A DNA stretch of 64,000 nucleotides from Alviniconcha marisindica (taxonomy: Eukaryota; Mollusca; Gastropoda; Provannidae), in NCBI GenBank assembly GCA_018857735.1, contig JABMCL010003926.1, positions 481,501-545,500 of the forward strand. Direction: 5' to 3'. Position 1 is the first letter of the stretch. Every line of letters starts with the position of its first letter. Of this stretch, positions 58,001 to 62,514 are shown one piece after another. The position numbers were made by a program, and so were the translations under genes. The notes beneath the pieces are model-generated. The model was not told where the DNA came from. It was given only the letters and a program-made list of their open reading frames with translations, and searched no databases.

Positions 58001-60331
58001 GGCCACAAGACGTCGGTGGCTGAGGACCCGGAGATGGCGCGCATCAAACAGAACACGGCCATTCAGAGCAACATCAACTACTGGGGAGTCAGAGAGCAGC
58101 GCAGCGCCATGGAGGAGAAGCGCCCCCAGGAGACCGTCGATGAAGGTAAGGGTCGCGGTGTTGGGCGGCCAAGGAGTTTGAGGTTCAGATCCCTCTTTGT
58201 GTGGGCGGTGGTTCAGATCCCTTTTGTGTGGGCAGTAGAGTAGATCGGATGGCTTTGCTGAATTTACCAGGTGGCGTTGTAGGCTGGTGCCCCCCAGTAC
58301 GGCGGGACGGGTGGGTTGGTTTGGAAAACTGTGCGGCAGCAATCCTGGCCACCGCTAAATTGGTTTGTAAAACTCTGCCTGAGAAGACATCGTTACACCG
58401 GGTAGCTCCATTCTGTTGCCACTGGTATTCTTAAGGGGAAGTGGCCCAAATTTCCCCCAGGAAAGAAAGTCCTAGACTGGGTAAGGAAGAAAGTAGAAGT
58501 GAGAAAAAGAATGTGGATACTAAGAGTAATGCAGTGAGGCCCAATTTTAAGGCCACCTAAAGGCAGAAGTGGTCGCGAAAGATGGGTGATCTTTGACAAG
58601 GGGGCTCACGGAAGTGGGACCGTGAAGGAATATGTTCAAAATAAAGGTAAACAGTTAACAACTGTCCATGCTTTAAAACTAATGAAAAACTTCATCACCG
58701 TGAAAAAATACATTCAAAATAAAGGTAAGCAGTTACCGACTGTCCGTGGTTTAAAACTAATGAAAAGCTTCATGACTGTGTAGAGAAGGAATATGTTCAA
58801 AATAAAGGTAAACAGTTATCGACTGCCCATGGTTTAAAACTGATGAAAAACTACAGGTTATATCATGCAGGTCTTTAAGTTCAGGAGTGTGTGCACAGCC
58901 AAATTGTTTCTGCTTTTATTAGGTTCTGTGTATTGTAATGCTGACACAGTGACAGTTTGGAGCATTTATGCACTTTAATCTTTTTAAACATTGATTGCTG
59001 TGACGCAAAGAGTTTTCTAGTGTTCATGTTTTGCAGTTTTGGCTATCACAGTTTGATCGCATTTGTACTGTGCTTGCTGTAAAGCACCAACTAGATGAAG
59101 CTATTAGTATCATTTGATTGTTTTGAACTTAGTATTATAGCAATTTAATGTTGCCATTTCATCACATGTCACATCATTTGTACAAATTTCATGCAGTTTT
59201 CATTAATATACATGTTACCTGATTCACTGGGTTTGTTCAAAATGACTTTTTAACAATTTTGTGAATGGCATTGGCTACTAACTGTGCTGTGCATATATTA
59301 ATGGCTTGTTTGAGTGAAGAGGAAACTTTTCTGACGGATGGATTCCAGAACTACAGTTGATTTGATGATTGATTTGACAGCCGCAGGAAAACTTTGGGGG
59401 TGGGGGGGGGGGGGGGATGACACCCACTTACCTGTTTGTCCCCATCATTAAGACAAGTCAGCCAGTTGGTGAAAGGCATCTTCTCAATGTTGTCTGTTCT
59501 GACGTTTAAAGCTGACATACACATAAACATAAACACATAACATAAACATAAACATTTGACGAAAAAACCCACGAGGGCTCATTGTGTGCTGTCTAGTATT
59601 GGACGTCATTGTTGCTGCCTTAGGGAAAAAGTATACAGTCTCAGTCCAAGCAACAGATAGTAGGAAACGCTTGTCACTGTATTGCTTAACTAAAGTGAAC
59701 TGGCTTTAACATACTTCGTCCCTGGTAGTTTGTGGAGCCTGGTTACATAAAGTAGTATGACTGTATGTGCATATAGTGTTTTATAGTAGATATGATTCAT
59801 AGATTACCTTTAGTGGAAGTAACTCCAGGCAATTTTACAGATTACATACACGTGCGCTCAGTTTGAGATAATGTAGCAGATATAATTTATTTTCAAAGGA
59901 TGAAAATTATCCTTAATCTGTTAATCAGTTGGACAATTTGCATCTAAGCAATGGTAGTGGGTGTCTGAGACTGAAACACACTTTTGACCAGTTTGTTAAA
60001 AAGCAGAAAAGTTTTCTGGATCACGTGATGCAAAGGAAAAATTTGTATGCCTAAATATTTTCTGTTTTCGCCTTCTTCTTCACTGCATGCTGTTTTCACC
60101 TCTTTTTTTTTTTTCCTTCTGTTTAATCTTGCCATGCGGTCCTGCTTCTCTCCCCTTGCCCTTCTCCTCCATGTGGTGCTGCCTGGTGCCTTACCTCCCC
60201 TTCTTTAGTAGCAGGCAGGCGGCGCAACCCTGGCAAGATTAGCGACTACGATCCGGGGGTGCCGCAGTTTAATTCTCCGTACTCCGGCAAAACACAGGCC
60301 AACATCGTGTACGATTCACACAGTGGAGAAG
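10794..60331 (+). CDS. LASP: LASP / LIM-nebulette family protein, exons 1-11 (3' part beyond window)
   Basis: The family contains actin-binding scaffold proteins of the cortical and sarcomeric cytoskeleton with an N-terminal LIM domain, nebulin-like repeats and usually a C-terminal SH3 domain. The eleven exons give 406 codons and end in phase 1 at 60331. The LIM zinc ligands are all present: Cys5, Cys8, His26, Cys29, Cys32, Cys35, Cys53 and His56. A half repeat with VADTPE follows (about 56-83). Seven complete 35-residue repeats of the YHxxFEKxK...VADxxE type then run from 84 to about 341. A linker has [15 protein letters not shown]. One repeat per exon, mostly phase 0, gives modular architecture. 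Invertebrate LASPs I know have two repeats, so seven is more nebulette-like. The SH3 domain was not found here and is presumed downstream. Kozak context is GAAATGA. The gene is divergent from RPL23. Confidence 0.93.
12700..13000 (+). mobile_element. LINE RNase H domain remnant (I/Jockey-like)
   Basis: The frame reads [12 protein letters not shown] (about 12725-12762). After decayed sequence come [20 protein letters not shown] and [15 protein letters not shown] (about 12952-12996). This order (WxPxHVGIxGN, WQxxWD, NKLHxI, SRRxExVLxRLRxGH) is the RNase H and downstream region of I-group non-LTR elements. Missing acidic residues, indels and an interrupting stop show it is dead. It is a different clade from the L2/CR1-like fragments elsewhere in the window. 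Confidence 0.65.
13480..14470 (+). repeat. Diverged tandem repeat family with CAAGGTCAAGGTCACAG core
   Basis: About five degenerate units of 150-300 bases carry TTCTGAACTGCTGAAC, GGTATGGTRATAMATCATCA, TAAGCCRGAGT and CAAGGTCAAGGTCACAG in the same order (cores near 13605, 13789, 14078, 14226 and 14376). A related single copy lies at 15700-15880 and a partial one at 41795-41830. The GGTCAAGGTCA core is a direct repeat like a nuclear receptor half-site pair, but its presence in a dispersed family suggests it is simply part of the repeat. Confidence 0.65.
15091..15185 (+). CDS. LASP: LASP-like exon 2 (LIM domain, second half)
   Basis: Encodes [20 protein letters not shown] then [11 protein letters not shown] and two bases of Ala55. 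It contributes His26, Cys29, Cys32, Cys35 and Cys53. The acceptor is TCTGTTTCAG and the donor is GC|gtaagt (phase 2). Confidence 0.95.
15186..16963 (+). other. LASP-like intron 2
   Basis: A 1.8-kb intron. It contains a copy of the GTCCGTCTGTCTGTCC / CTTCTGAAC repeat family (about 15690-15880) and a direct duplication of GTTCTTAAnTGGGCRAAYGTTT at about 16269 and 16331. No exon seen. Confidence 0.45.
16964..17048 (+). CDS. LASP: LASP-like exon 3 (LIM end and first half-repeat)
   Basis: Encodes [20 protein letters not shown] then AENTKIQSQ. His56 completes the LIM zinc site. VADTPE and the IQSQ end match vertebrate LASP1 closely. The acceptor is CTCTCTTTGCCAG and the donor is CAG|gtaagt (phase 0). 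Confidence 0.95.
17986..18064 (+). repeat. CA microsatellite
   Basis: (CA)n with a short interruption; the main run covers about 18020-18063. Confidence 0.9.
18376..18504 (+). repeat. Compound GA/GT microsatellite
   Basis: A (GA)n run to about 18417 is followed by GT-rich and GA-rich runs to 18500. Confidence 0.9.
18676..18975 (+). repeat. Tandem repeat, about 95 bp, three copies
   Basis: Three units share CTAATTTAGA, GGGGCACCTG, CTTAGTGCTGTGG, GGCCAGAACAGCTTCA and GCTTCAAGGCTTRCTC. Non-coding. Confidence 0.85.
19298..19540 (+). repeat. Long compound CA microsatellite
   Basis: Nearly pure (CA)n with CACCACACCA interruptions and two CGCGCG inserts. Long His/Thr and Cys/Val open frames across it are artefacts of the dinucleotide. 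Confidence 0.93.
19541..19990 (+). other. GC-rich unique island with a consensus donor
   Basis: The segment is much richer in C and G than the flanking microsatellites and includes CATCCGCCAG|gtaaac at 19684-19699, a good splice donor. The frame before it reads [20 protein letters not shown]. There is no protein family I recognise. It may be an alternative first exon of the LASP-like gene or just a GC-rich segment. Confidence 0.25.
19994..20057 (+). repeat. CA microsatellite with ATG interruptions
   Basis: (CA)n interspersed with ATGCACA and ATACATGCA. Confidence 0.88.
21000..21080 (+). repeat. G-rich low-complexity tract
   Basis: Runs of G with A interruptions around 21004-21018 and 21052-21077. 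Confidence 0.8.
21626..21766 (+). repeat. GA microsatellite split by C and A homopolymers
   Basis: (GA)n at 21626-21675, a C-rich tract at about 21677-21698, an A tract at 21699-21716, then (GA)n to 21765. Confidence 0.92.
21970..22380 (+). repeat. Tandem duplication flanked by G tracts
   Basis: G homopolymers near 21976-21999, 22160-22179 and 22346-22373 alternate with two copies of a roughly 125-base unit (about 22050-22157 and 22183-22296). The unit contains CAAGAGTCGGTTAACA and CACACAGTAGCCACACAATAA. Confidence 0.85.
22993..23392. repeat. Fold-back element, about 150-bp inverted arms
   Basis: The left arm reads ATACGTGAAAACATG, GCAATCTGAAACA, TAGAATCAGC, GTGTGCCTGC and CGTCAGTTCAGTTCAAGATG. 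The right arm reads the same blocks in reverse complement, ending at CATGTTTTCACGTAT (about 23370-23384). The spacer is short (about 23155-23195). The inner arms are related to the dispersed repeat at 818. It looks like a MITE-like hairpin; no target duplication was confirmed. Confidence 0.7.
23931..23952 (+). repeat. G homopolymer
   Basis: About 20 consecutive G residues. Confidence 0.9.
24010..24575 (+). repeat. Dispersed repeat copy followed by a roughly 96-bp tandem array
   Basis: 24018-24175 is a second copy of the dispersed repeat at 905-1215. From 24280, three to four tandem units carry ACTGGTTTACGACATCCTTC, CTTTGGGGGAACGTGCC, GAAAGCGATGCTCGG and GTCAGTGTCGTT. The array's first phrase comes from the dispersed repeat. 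Confidence 0.8.
24576..25480. other. GC-rich unique segment
   Basis: No coding exon recognised. An imperfect hairpin GATGTTGGGC...GCCCAGCATC lies at about 24999-25032, and a G tract is at 25130-25142. Confidence 0.35.
25484..26715 (+). repeat. Composite array: 68-bp unit alternating with GA microsatellite
   Basis: About nine copies of a unit containing GTTTCATTGCCATTGGGCTC, AATGTCGAGAGAGAGYTGAC and CGATARCACTTTATACAGCC alternate with (GA)n runs of variable length. Each unit ends in GTGGAGAGAGA. The unit stays almost identical while the GA part varies from about 20 to 80 bases. Open frames across it on both strands are artefacts. Confidence 0.92.
27007..27031 (+). repeat. G homopolymer
   Basis: About 18-20 G residues with one early A interruption. 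Confidence 0.85.
27190..27870 (+). repeat. CT-rich minisatellite, about 50 bp
   Basis: About ten units contain TCTGTCTCAGACATGTTCAG, TCTCTCTGGACCCCCC and TTCTCCCTCCCC. The 454-codon frame through it is Pro/Ser/Leu low complexity and not a protein I would annotate. Confidence 0.9.
28100..28600 (+). repeat. GC-rich minisatellite, about 35 bp
   Basis: About fourteen units contain GGTCCCCGGCCCTGTG and GTCAGCAAGGGTTGTCTTT. Some units are expanded by extra G or T runs (28380-28465). Confidence 0.92.
28890..29035 (-). mobile_element. Possible tRNA-derived SINE
   Basis: On the minus strand GGCGGAAAGGCCGTTGGGTC, GGTAATGTAGGACC and TAGGGTTCAATTC form an A-box-like to B-box-like arrangement (GGTTCAATTC fits the B box GGTTCRANYC) with the spacing of a tRNA-derived head. 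Body and tail boundaries were not resolved. Confidence 0.4.
29595..29762 (+). repeat. Minisatellite, about 29-31 bp, six copies
   Basis: The unit contains CACGGTAGCTTCAGCAGG followed by GCTTTTGGGA. Confidence 0.92.
30500..30890 (+). repeat. Minisatellite, about 28 bp, about 14 copies
   Basis: The unit contains CTCCAGGTCAAGGTTAGAGA and CTCACTAT. It ends near 30890 and is followed by a CT microsatellite. Confidence 0.9.
30952..30997 (+). repeat. CT microsatellite
   Basis: Uninterrupted (CT)n of about 22 units. Confidence 0.93.
31350..31408 (+). repeat. AT microsatellite
   Basis: Uninterrupted (AT)n of about 29 units. Confidence 0.95.
31500..32330 (+). repeat. Minisatellite, about 94 bp, nine copies
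   Basis: The unit contains GAACAGAGCTCAGAGCTGTG, GAAAGTGGAGGTGGCCGTCC, CCCCGCCCCTTATAGTCC and TGGACGTAAGGCAAAATT. Middle copies have deletions, and the outer copies are nearly identical. Confidence 0.92.
32331..33470. other. GC-rich intron segment without recognised genes
   Basis: Holds a two-copy repeat around GTGGGTCCAGGCGTTGAACT (32598-32660), an A tract (about 32672-32689) and GC-rich unique DNA (33060-33420). No exon supported. Confidence 0.35.
33484..33531 (+). repeat. GT microsatellite
   Basis: (GT)n of about 19 units ending in GCGTGCGTGCG. Confidence 0.93.
34074..34178 (+). CDS. LASP: LASP-like exon 4 (nebulin-like repeat 1)
   Basis: Thirty-five codons, [20 protein letters not shown] then [15 protein letters not shown]. 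The acceptor is GGCCTTACAG and the donor is TTG|gtacta, which is weak at +4 to +6. Phase 0 at both ends makes the exon a removable module. Confidence 0.94.
35055..35089 (+). repeat. AT microsatellite
   Basis: Uninterrupted (AT)n of about 17 units. Confidence 0.93.
36035..36300 (+). repeat. Compound CT, CTGT and CA microsatellite
   Basis: CT-rich and (CTGT)n stretches are followed by an uninterrupted (CA)n at about 36244-36299, about 140 bases upstream of exon 5. It lies outside the likely branch-point zone. Confidence 0.92.
36438..36542 (+). CDS. LASP: LASP-like exon 5 (nebulin-like repeat 2)
   Basis: Thirty-five codons, [20 protein letters not shown] then [15 protein letters not shown]. 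It is the closest sister of exon 4: 30 of 35 residues are identical by eye and the DNA is similar, suggesting a fairly recent exon duplication. The acceptor is GGCTGCTTCAG and the donor is TTG|gtataa (weak). Confidence 0.94.
37225..37290 (+). repeat. AT microsatellite
   Basis: (AT)n with minor interruptions, extending to about 37302. Confidence 0.92.
37985..38165 (+). repeat. Minisatellite based on AGTCAGTGAGATGTGAGTTT
   Basis: Five to six units combine AGTCAGTGAGATGTGAGTTT with GAGGGTTTGAAGTT; unit length varies from about 22 to 35 bases through internal deletion. Confidence 0.88.
38273..38306 (+). repeat. C homopolymer
   Basis: About 32 consecutive C residues. Confidence 0.93.
38730..38757 (+). 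repeat. AT microsatellite
   Basis: (AT)n of about 14 units. Confidence 0.92.
39107..39297 (+). repeat. Compound GT microsatellite
   Basis: (GT)n with TATG and GCGT interruptions. Confidence 0.93.
39460..39635 (+). repeat. Three-copy repeat with G homopolymers
   Basis: Three units of about 65 bases share TGTCACTGTCATAA followed by a TATAAGC-type phrase and 15-20 G residues. Confidence 0.87.
41274..41378 (+). CDS. LASP: LASP-like exon 6 (nebulin-like repeat 3)
   Basis: Thirty-five codons, [20 protein letters not shown] then [15 protein letters not shown]. The acceptor is TTTCCTGTAG and the donor is CTG|gtaact. It pairs with exon 7 by sequence. Confidence 0.94.
41379..42437 (+). other. LASP-like intron 6
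   Basis: GT-rich DNA (41510-41670), a fragment of the GGTCAAGGTCACAG family near 41795-41830, a G tract (41949-41964) and a (GT)n/(GA)n microsatellite (42321-42376). No exon. Confidence 0.5.
42438..42542 (+). CDS. LASP: LASP-like exon 7 (nebulin-like repeat 4)
   Basis: Thirty-five codons, [20 protein letters not shown] then [15 protein letters not shown]. The acceptor is TGTTTGGTTAG and the donor is TTG|gtaaat. It is closest to exon 6 (VADPVL, QM), so repeats 3 and 4 look like a duplicate pair, as repeats 1 and 2 do. Confidence 0.95.
42952..43039 (+). repeat. Perfect 45-bp tandem duplication
   Basis: AATGAAACTTTGTTAATTGT and the following TTTTGATTAGCATTTTAAAG occur twice in a row with no visible difference, so the duplication is recent. 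Confidence 0.93.
43130..43838 (+). repeat. Tandem array containing copies of the LASP exon 8 acceptor
   Basis: The array ends at exon 8. A higher-order unit of about 158 bases occurs three times, with acceptor copies starting at 43187, 43345 and 43504. Each carries GTACAG followed by AAAGTGTACCATAATGACTA, a decayed form of the exon head. Between these are shorter units with TTTTAATGCAGAAGTACC and GTGAATTTGATGGAAACC. Two later copies, at 43640 and 43770, have GAACAG followed by AAAGAGTACCATAATTACTA or AAAGAGAACCATAATGACTA, nearly identical to the real junction at 43839. A GT microsatellite sits before each of the last copies. Confidence 0.9.
43839..43943 (+). CDS. LASP: LASP-like exon 8 (nebulin-like repeat 5)
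   Basis: Thirty-five codons, [20 protein letters not shown] then [15 protein letters not shown]. The acceptor is GTGTGTGAACAG, poor in pyrimidines other than the T of GT repeats, and the donor is ATG|gtaccg (weak). It is preceded by an array of copies of its own first 22-24 bases. Confidence 0.93.
43944..47521 (+). other. LASP-like intron 8
   Basis: A 3.6-kb intron with mostly unique sequence. A candidate acceptor TTTTCCTGCAG near 45087 opens a short frame ([13 protein letters not shown]) that has no nebulin-like pattern, so it is not called. An imperfect palindrome GGACCTATATGTGCAGGTCC lies at 46622-46641. Confidence 0.45.
47440..47460 (+). repeat. TA microsatellite
   Basis: (TA)n of about 10 units, about 60 bases before exon 9. 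Confidence 0.88.
47522..47665 (+). CDS. LASP: LASP-like exon 9 (nebulin-like repeat 6 plus basic extension)
   Basis: Forty-eight codons: [32 protein letters not shown], then a basic tail [16 protein letters not shown]. The repeat lacks the usual YH (YK here) and has VPD for VAD. The acceptor TTTGCCGGAAG is weak and the donor TCG|gtagtt is chosen because it alone restores phase 0 for exon 10. The 13-residue excess over the 35-residue module is unusual. The frame stays open past the donor to 47803, so the 3' end is the least certain boundary in the gene. Confidence 0.78.
47790..48550 (+). repeat. Minisatellite, 25 bp, about 30 copies
   Basis: The unit is TTGGTTATGCCATAGGTCTC plus TGAAA, with TATGTC/ACTGG variants. 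It begins about 125 bases after exon 9 and is not derived from the exon 9 boundary. Confidence 0.95.
48600..49137 (+). repeat. Long compound GT microsatellite
   Basis: (GT)n blocks alternate four to five times with GAGTGATGTGTGTGTACAAG and CTGAGTGTG or TACATTTGTG phrases; a perfect (GT)n of about 25 units covers 49011-49068. An A/AAG tract lies at 48600-48625. His/Thr-rich frames on the other strand are artefacts. Confidence 0.94.
49305..49482 (+). repeat. Minisatellite, 28 bp, six copies
   Basis: The unit is TTGGAGGAAGGGTGCCGGAA plus AGTGTAGC; a G/A variant distinguishes the third and fourth copies. Confidence 0.95.
50195..51003 (+). repeat. Minisatellite, about 34-37 bp, about 23 copies
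   Basis: The unit contains GTTTAGGATTGTTAATTTAC, TTTTGGATCCTGGTCAGC. GGAATTAATGGTCAGC and GGATTTCCTGGTCAGT variants recur in a regular order, suggesting a higher-order repeat of about 107 bases. Confidence 0.95.
51366..51582 (+). repeat. Tandem duplication, about 107 bp
   Basis: Two nearly identical copies begin GTCTCTTGTCGTTTTCATAC and end GATTGAATAGCCCGAGGAGG. The second lacks one TA of TTTATATATG. Recent duplication. Confidence 0.94.
51680..52765 (+). repeat. Minisatellite, 63 bp, about 17 copies
   Basis: The unit contains CACTGACAGTGAAACTTCCA, CGAGTGCCCCACTCTCCATC and ATGTACACTTTTGATCATGT. The central copies are identical; the first three and the copies at 51900-52010 and 52180-52215 are variant. 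Because 63 is a multiple of three and the unit lacks stops in several frames, open frames of 281, 271 and 181 codons cross the array on both strands. I do not treat these as genes. Confidence 0.96.
52850..53370 (+). mobile_element. Possible LINE 3' UTR fragment ending in an ATTC-type tail
   Basis: Contains the dispersed phrase GAAAGCTGTTACATCACCAT shared with 6571 and ends with GCGCTATATATAAAAAAAAT followed by (TTCA)n. Such endings are typical of L2/CR1-type 3' tails. No coding part is attached. Confidence 0.4.
53540..55298 (+). mobile_element. 5'-truncated LINE with degenerate reverse transcriptase (L2/CR1-like)
   Basis: The reverse transcriptase copies LINE RNA at a nicked target. Here the reading starts mid-protein ([20 protein letters not shown]), shifts frame near 53700-53720, then runs 53724-54731 with [56 protein letters not shown], and YVDD (about 54455-54466, the catalytic box) and [12 protein letters not shown]. 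An in-frame TGA at 54732 and a TAA near 55188 interrupt the C-terminal part, which ends [27 protein letters not shown] and TGA at 55298. The endonuclease domain is missing. The frame is otherwise well kept, so the insertion is fairly young, but it cannot make an intact protein. Confidence 0.92.
55444..55855. repeat. Cluster of short palindromes TTTGTCRYGACAAA
   Basis: More than a dozen near-palindromic copies (TTTGTCGTGACAAA, TTTGTCGCGACAAA, TTTGTCATGACAAA, and TTTGTTGCAACAAA or TTGTCACAACAA variants) are spaced by about 10-20 bases with AAGTATGTTTG or ACATACTTTTG links. Some variants, such as TTTGTCGCGACAAA and TTTGTCATGACAAA, are perfect palindromes. The cluster starts about 150 bases after the LINE end. 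Confidence 0.9.
55990..56520 (+). repeat. Distal array of exon 10 junction copies, about 57 bp
   Basis: Units of about 57 bases contain TATAGGTGCAATACTGTACC, ACTTTTGACACAAG and TTTTGCCCTTACCTGT. Junction copies start at 56087, 56169, 56225, 56282, 56339, 56396 and 56497, with weaker ones near 55993 and 56445. GTGCAATACTGTACCACTTT is a diverged form of the exon 10 head GTGCAGTACCATGCCGACTT, and it is preceded by AG as in the real splice site. Confidence 0.85.
57000..57290 (+). repeat. Minisatellite, 25 bp, about 11 copies
   Basis: The unit is CTGTTGACCAAACGTTTTGC plus CTTAC. It resembles a shortened version of the 57-bp unit at 55990-56520 that has lost the junction copy. Confidence 0.92.
57440..57967 (+). 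repeat. Proximal array of LASP exon 10 acceptor copies, 103-106 bp
   Basis: Five units run directly into exon 10. Copies of the exon head start at 57447, 57553, 57658, 57762 and 57865, and the true exon starts at 57968, a regular 103-106-base spacing. Each has a pyrimidine-rich stretch, an acceptor (CAG, except GGG at 57655-57657) and about 25 bases like GTGCAGTACCATGCCRACTT TGACCTGA. Similarity to the exon stops after about TTTGA. A second acceptor-like TTCTACAGGTGATTAACACA occurs in each unit. Confidence 0.93.
57968..58145 (+). CDS. LASP: LASP-like exon 10 (nebulin-like repeat 7 and linker start)
   Basis: Fifty-nine codons plus one base: [59 protein letters not shown] and G. The repeat is the most LASP-like of the set (RIKQNT matches RIKKTQ of LASP1 in place). 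The acceptor is GTCGTGCCACAG and the donor is G|gtaagg (phase 1). Confidence 0.95.
58146..60208 (+). other. LASP-like intron 10
   Basis: Contains a three-copy repeat (58610-58850), a G tract (59402-59415) and unique AT-rich DNA. No exon. Confidence 0.5.
58610..58855 (+). repeat. Tandem repeat, about 90 bp, three copies
   Basis: The unit contains TTCAAAATAAAGGTAARCAG, ACTGTCCATG, TTTAAAACTAATGAAAARCT. Each copy carries a donor-like AAG|GTAAAC phrase. Confidence 0.88.
60209..60331 (+). CDS. LASP: LASP-like exon 11 (linker)
   Basis: Encodes [41 protein letters not shown] and one base of the next codon. [15 protein letters not shown] is a low-complexity linker between the repeats and the expected SH3 domain. 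The acceptor region CTTTAGTAGCAG has AG at 60208, 60211 and 60214, all compatible with frame, so the exon could start at 60209, 60212 or 60215. The donor is G|gtacca. Phase 1 in and out. Confidence 0.88.
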
Positions 60332-60404
60332 GTACCAGTCGATTCTGCTTTACTGCGCTTTTTTCTCTCAGGGGTCATTTACACTAGTGGACAGTTCAGG
60401 GCGG

Positions 60405-60570
60405 AGCGTGGGATGCTACGTTTACGCTTGCCTGGCCCCGTCAGATGCAAGCCGCACTCAGTTTGGCTTTGGAGTAGGGCTGAGCGTGGGACGCTGCATT
60501 TACACCTGGCCGTTCCCGTTGGATGCAAACCGCACTCGGTTCGGTTCCAGAGTATGCGAGTCTTGCATTT
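60405..60570 (+). repeat. Two-copy tandem repeat
   Basis: Two units of about 75 bases share GCGKAGCGTGGGAYGCT, TACRCYTGSCC and GATGCAARCCGCACTC. Non-coding. Confidence 0.75.
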
Positions 60571-61164
60571 CATCATGCGTCGTGCGCTGTCAGTGAACGC
60601 AGAACTGTGGTCTGGAAGCGTAGCAGACAGATGGCATTTTGGAGTGATGACGACATCAAACTTGTCATTCTAGTCTGGTCCAGAGTGCAGATGTAAATGC
60701 AGCAGCCAGCGAGCAGCCTCAGGCTGACTGAGTGCGGGCCCAACCTGGCCCTAGTGTAGGCGGCCCCTGTCTTACTTACCTACGTGGCTCCTACTCTGTC
60801 AGTTCATCGTAATTCGCTTTATTTTCTAAAGAGAAAAAAAAAGAGTACATGGATGTGTTATGTGTTAGCAATGTATGTGATATTTGCAGGGATAGGTTGC
60901 AGAGCAGCGATGTGGTGCGGGTAGAGTGGGAGATAAACTGTGTAGCAGGGCCCACTGTTAATTAAGGCACCAGCCTTTCGAAGGTGAAGTTCTGCTCAAG
61001 TCAGTTTGTCAGTCGTTCAAGTATCTCGGGGGGGGGGGGGGGGGACATAATCATGTATCTTAGTTCTTATTACAACACAATTTTTTTCTCTCGCAATTAT
61101 TGTCTATGCATATGGTCCTGGCGACGATGCCTGAAAGGGGGAAAGCTGAAAGCACTCTGCTCCC

Positions 61165-62510
61165 TTTTAAAGGATTGGTAGGCCCATTAGCACTACTGAC
61201 GGTGACAGTTTAACACACAGATTTTTTAGAGGAGGATTGGTAGGCTCATTAGCACTACTGACGGTGACAGTTTAACACAGATTTTTTAGAGGAGGATTGG
61301 TAGGCTCATTAGCACTACTGACGGTGACAGTTTAACACACAGATTTTTTAGAGGAGGATTGGTAGGCTCATTAGCACTACTGACGGTGACAGTTTAACAC
61401 AGATTTTTTAAAGGAGGATTGGTAGGCCCATTAGCACTACTGACGGTGACAGTTTAACACAGATTTTTTAAATGAGGATTGGTAGGCCCATTAGCACTAC
61501 TGACGGTGACAGTTTAACACAGATTTTTTAGGGGAGGATTGGTAGGCTCATTAGCACTACTGACGGTGACAGTTTAACACACAGATTTTTTAAAGGAGGA
61601 TTGGTAGGCCCATTAGCACTACTGACGGTGACAGTTTAACACACAGATTTTTTAGAGGAGGATTGGTAGGCTCATTAGCACTACTGACGGTGACAGTTTA
61701 ACACAGATTTTTTAGAGGAGGATTGGTAGGCTCATTAGCACTACTGACGGTGACAGTTTAACACACAGATTTTTTAGAGGAGGATTGGTAGGCTCATTAG
61801 CACTACTGACGGTGACAGTTTAACACAGATTTTTTAAAGGAGGATTGGTAGGCCCATTAGCACTACTGACGGTGACAGTTTAACACAGATTTTTTAAATG
61901 AGGATTGGTAGGCCCATTAGCACTACTGACGGTGACAGTTTAACACACAGATTTTTTAAAGGAGGATTGGTAGGCCCACAAGCACTAGTGACGGTGACAG
62001 TTTAACACAGATTTTTTAAAGGAGGATTGGTAGGCCCACAAGCACTACTGACGGTGACAGTTTAACACAGATTTTTTAAAGGAGGATTGGTAGGCCCACA
62101 AGCACTAGTGACGGTGACAGTTTAACACACAGATTTTTTAAAGGAGGATTGGTAGGCCCATTAGCACTAGTGGCGGTGACAGTTTAACACACATATTTTT
62201 TAAAGGAGGATTGGTAGGCCCACTAGCACTAGTGACGGTGACAGTTTAACACACATATTTTTTAAAGGAGGAGGATTGGTAGGCCCATTAGCACTAGTGA
62301 CGGTGACAGTTTAACACAATTTTTTTAAAGGAGGATTGGTAGGCCCATTAGCACTACTGACGGTGACAGTTTAACACACAGATTTTTTAAAGGAGGATTG
62401 GTAGACCCATTAGCACTAGTGACGGTGACAGTTTAACACATTTTTTTTAAAGGATTGGTAGGCCCATTAGCACTAGTGACGGTGACAGTTTAACACACAG
62501 ATGTTCCTTT
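61165..62510 (+). repeat. Minisatellite, about 60-63 bp, 22 copies
   Basis: The unit contains GGAGGATTGGTAGGCCCATT, AGCACTACTGACGGTGACAG and TTTAACACACAGATTTTTTA. Variants (CTCATT, CCACAA, ACTAGTG, one or two CA) occur in blocks, which shows segmental expansion; a block of about four units is repeated at 61170-61560 and 61590-61915. Confidence 0.96.
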
Positions 62511-62514
62511 CACA

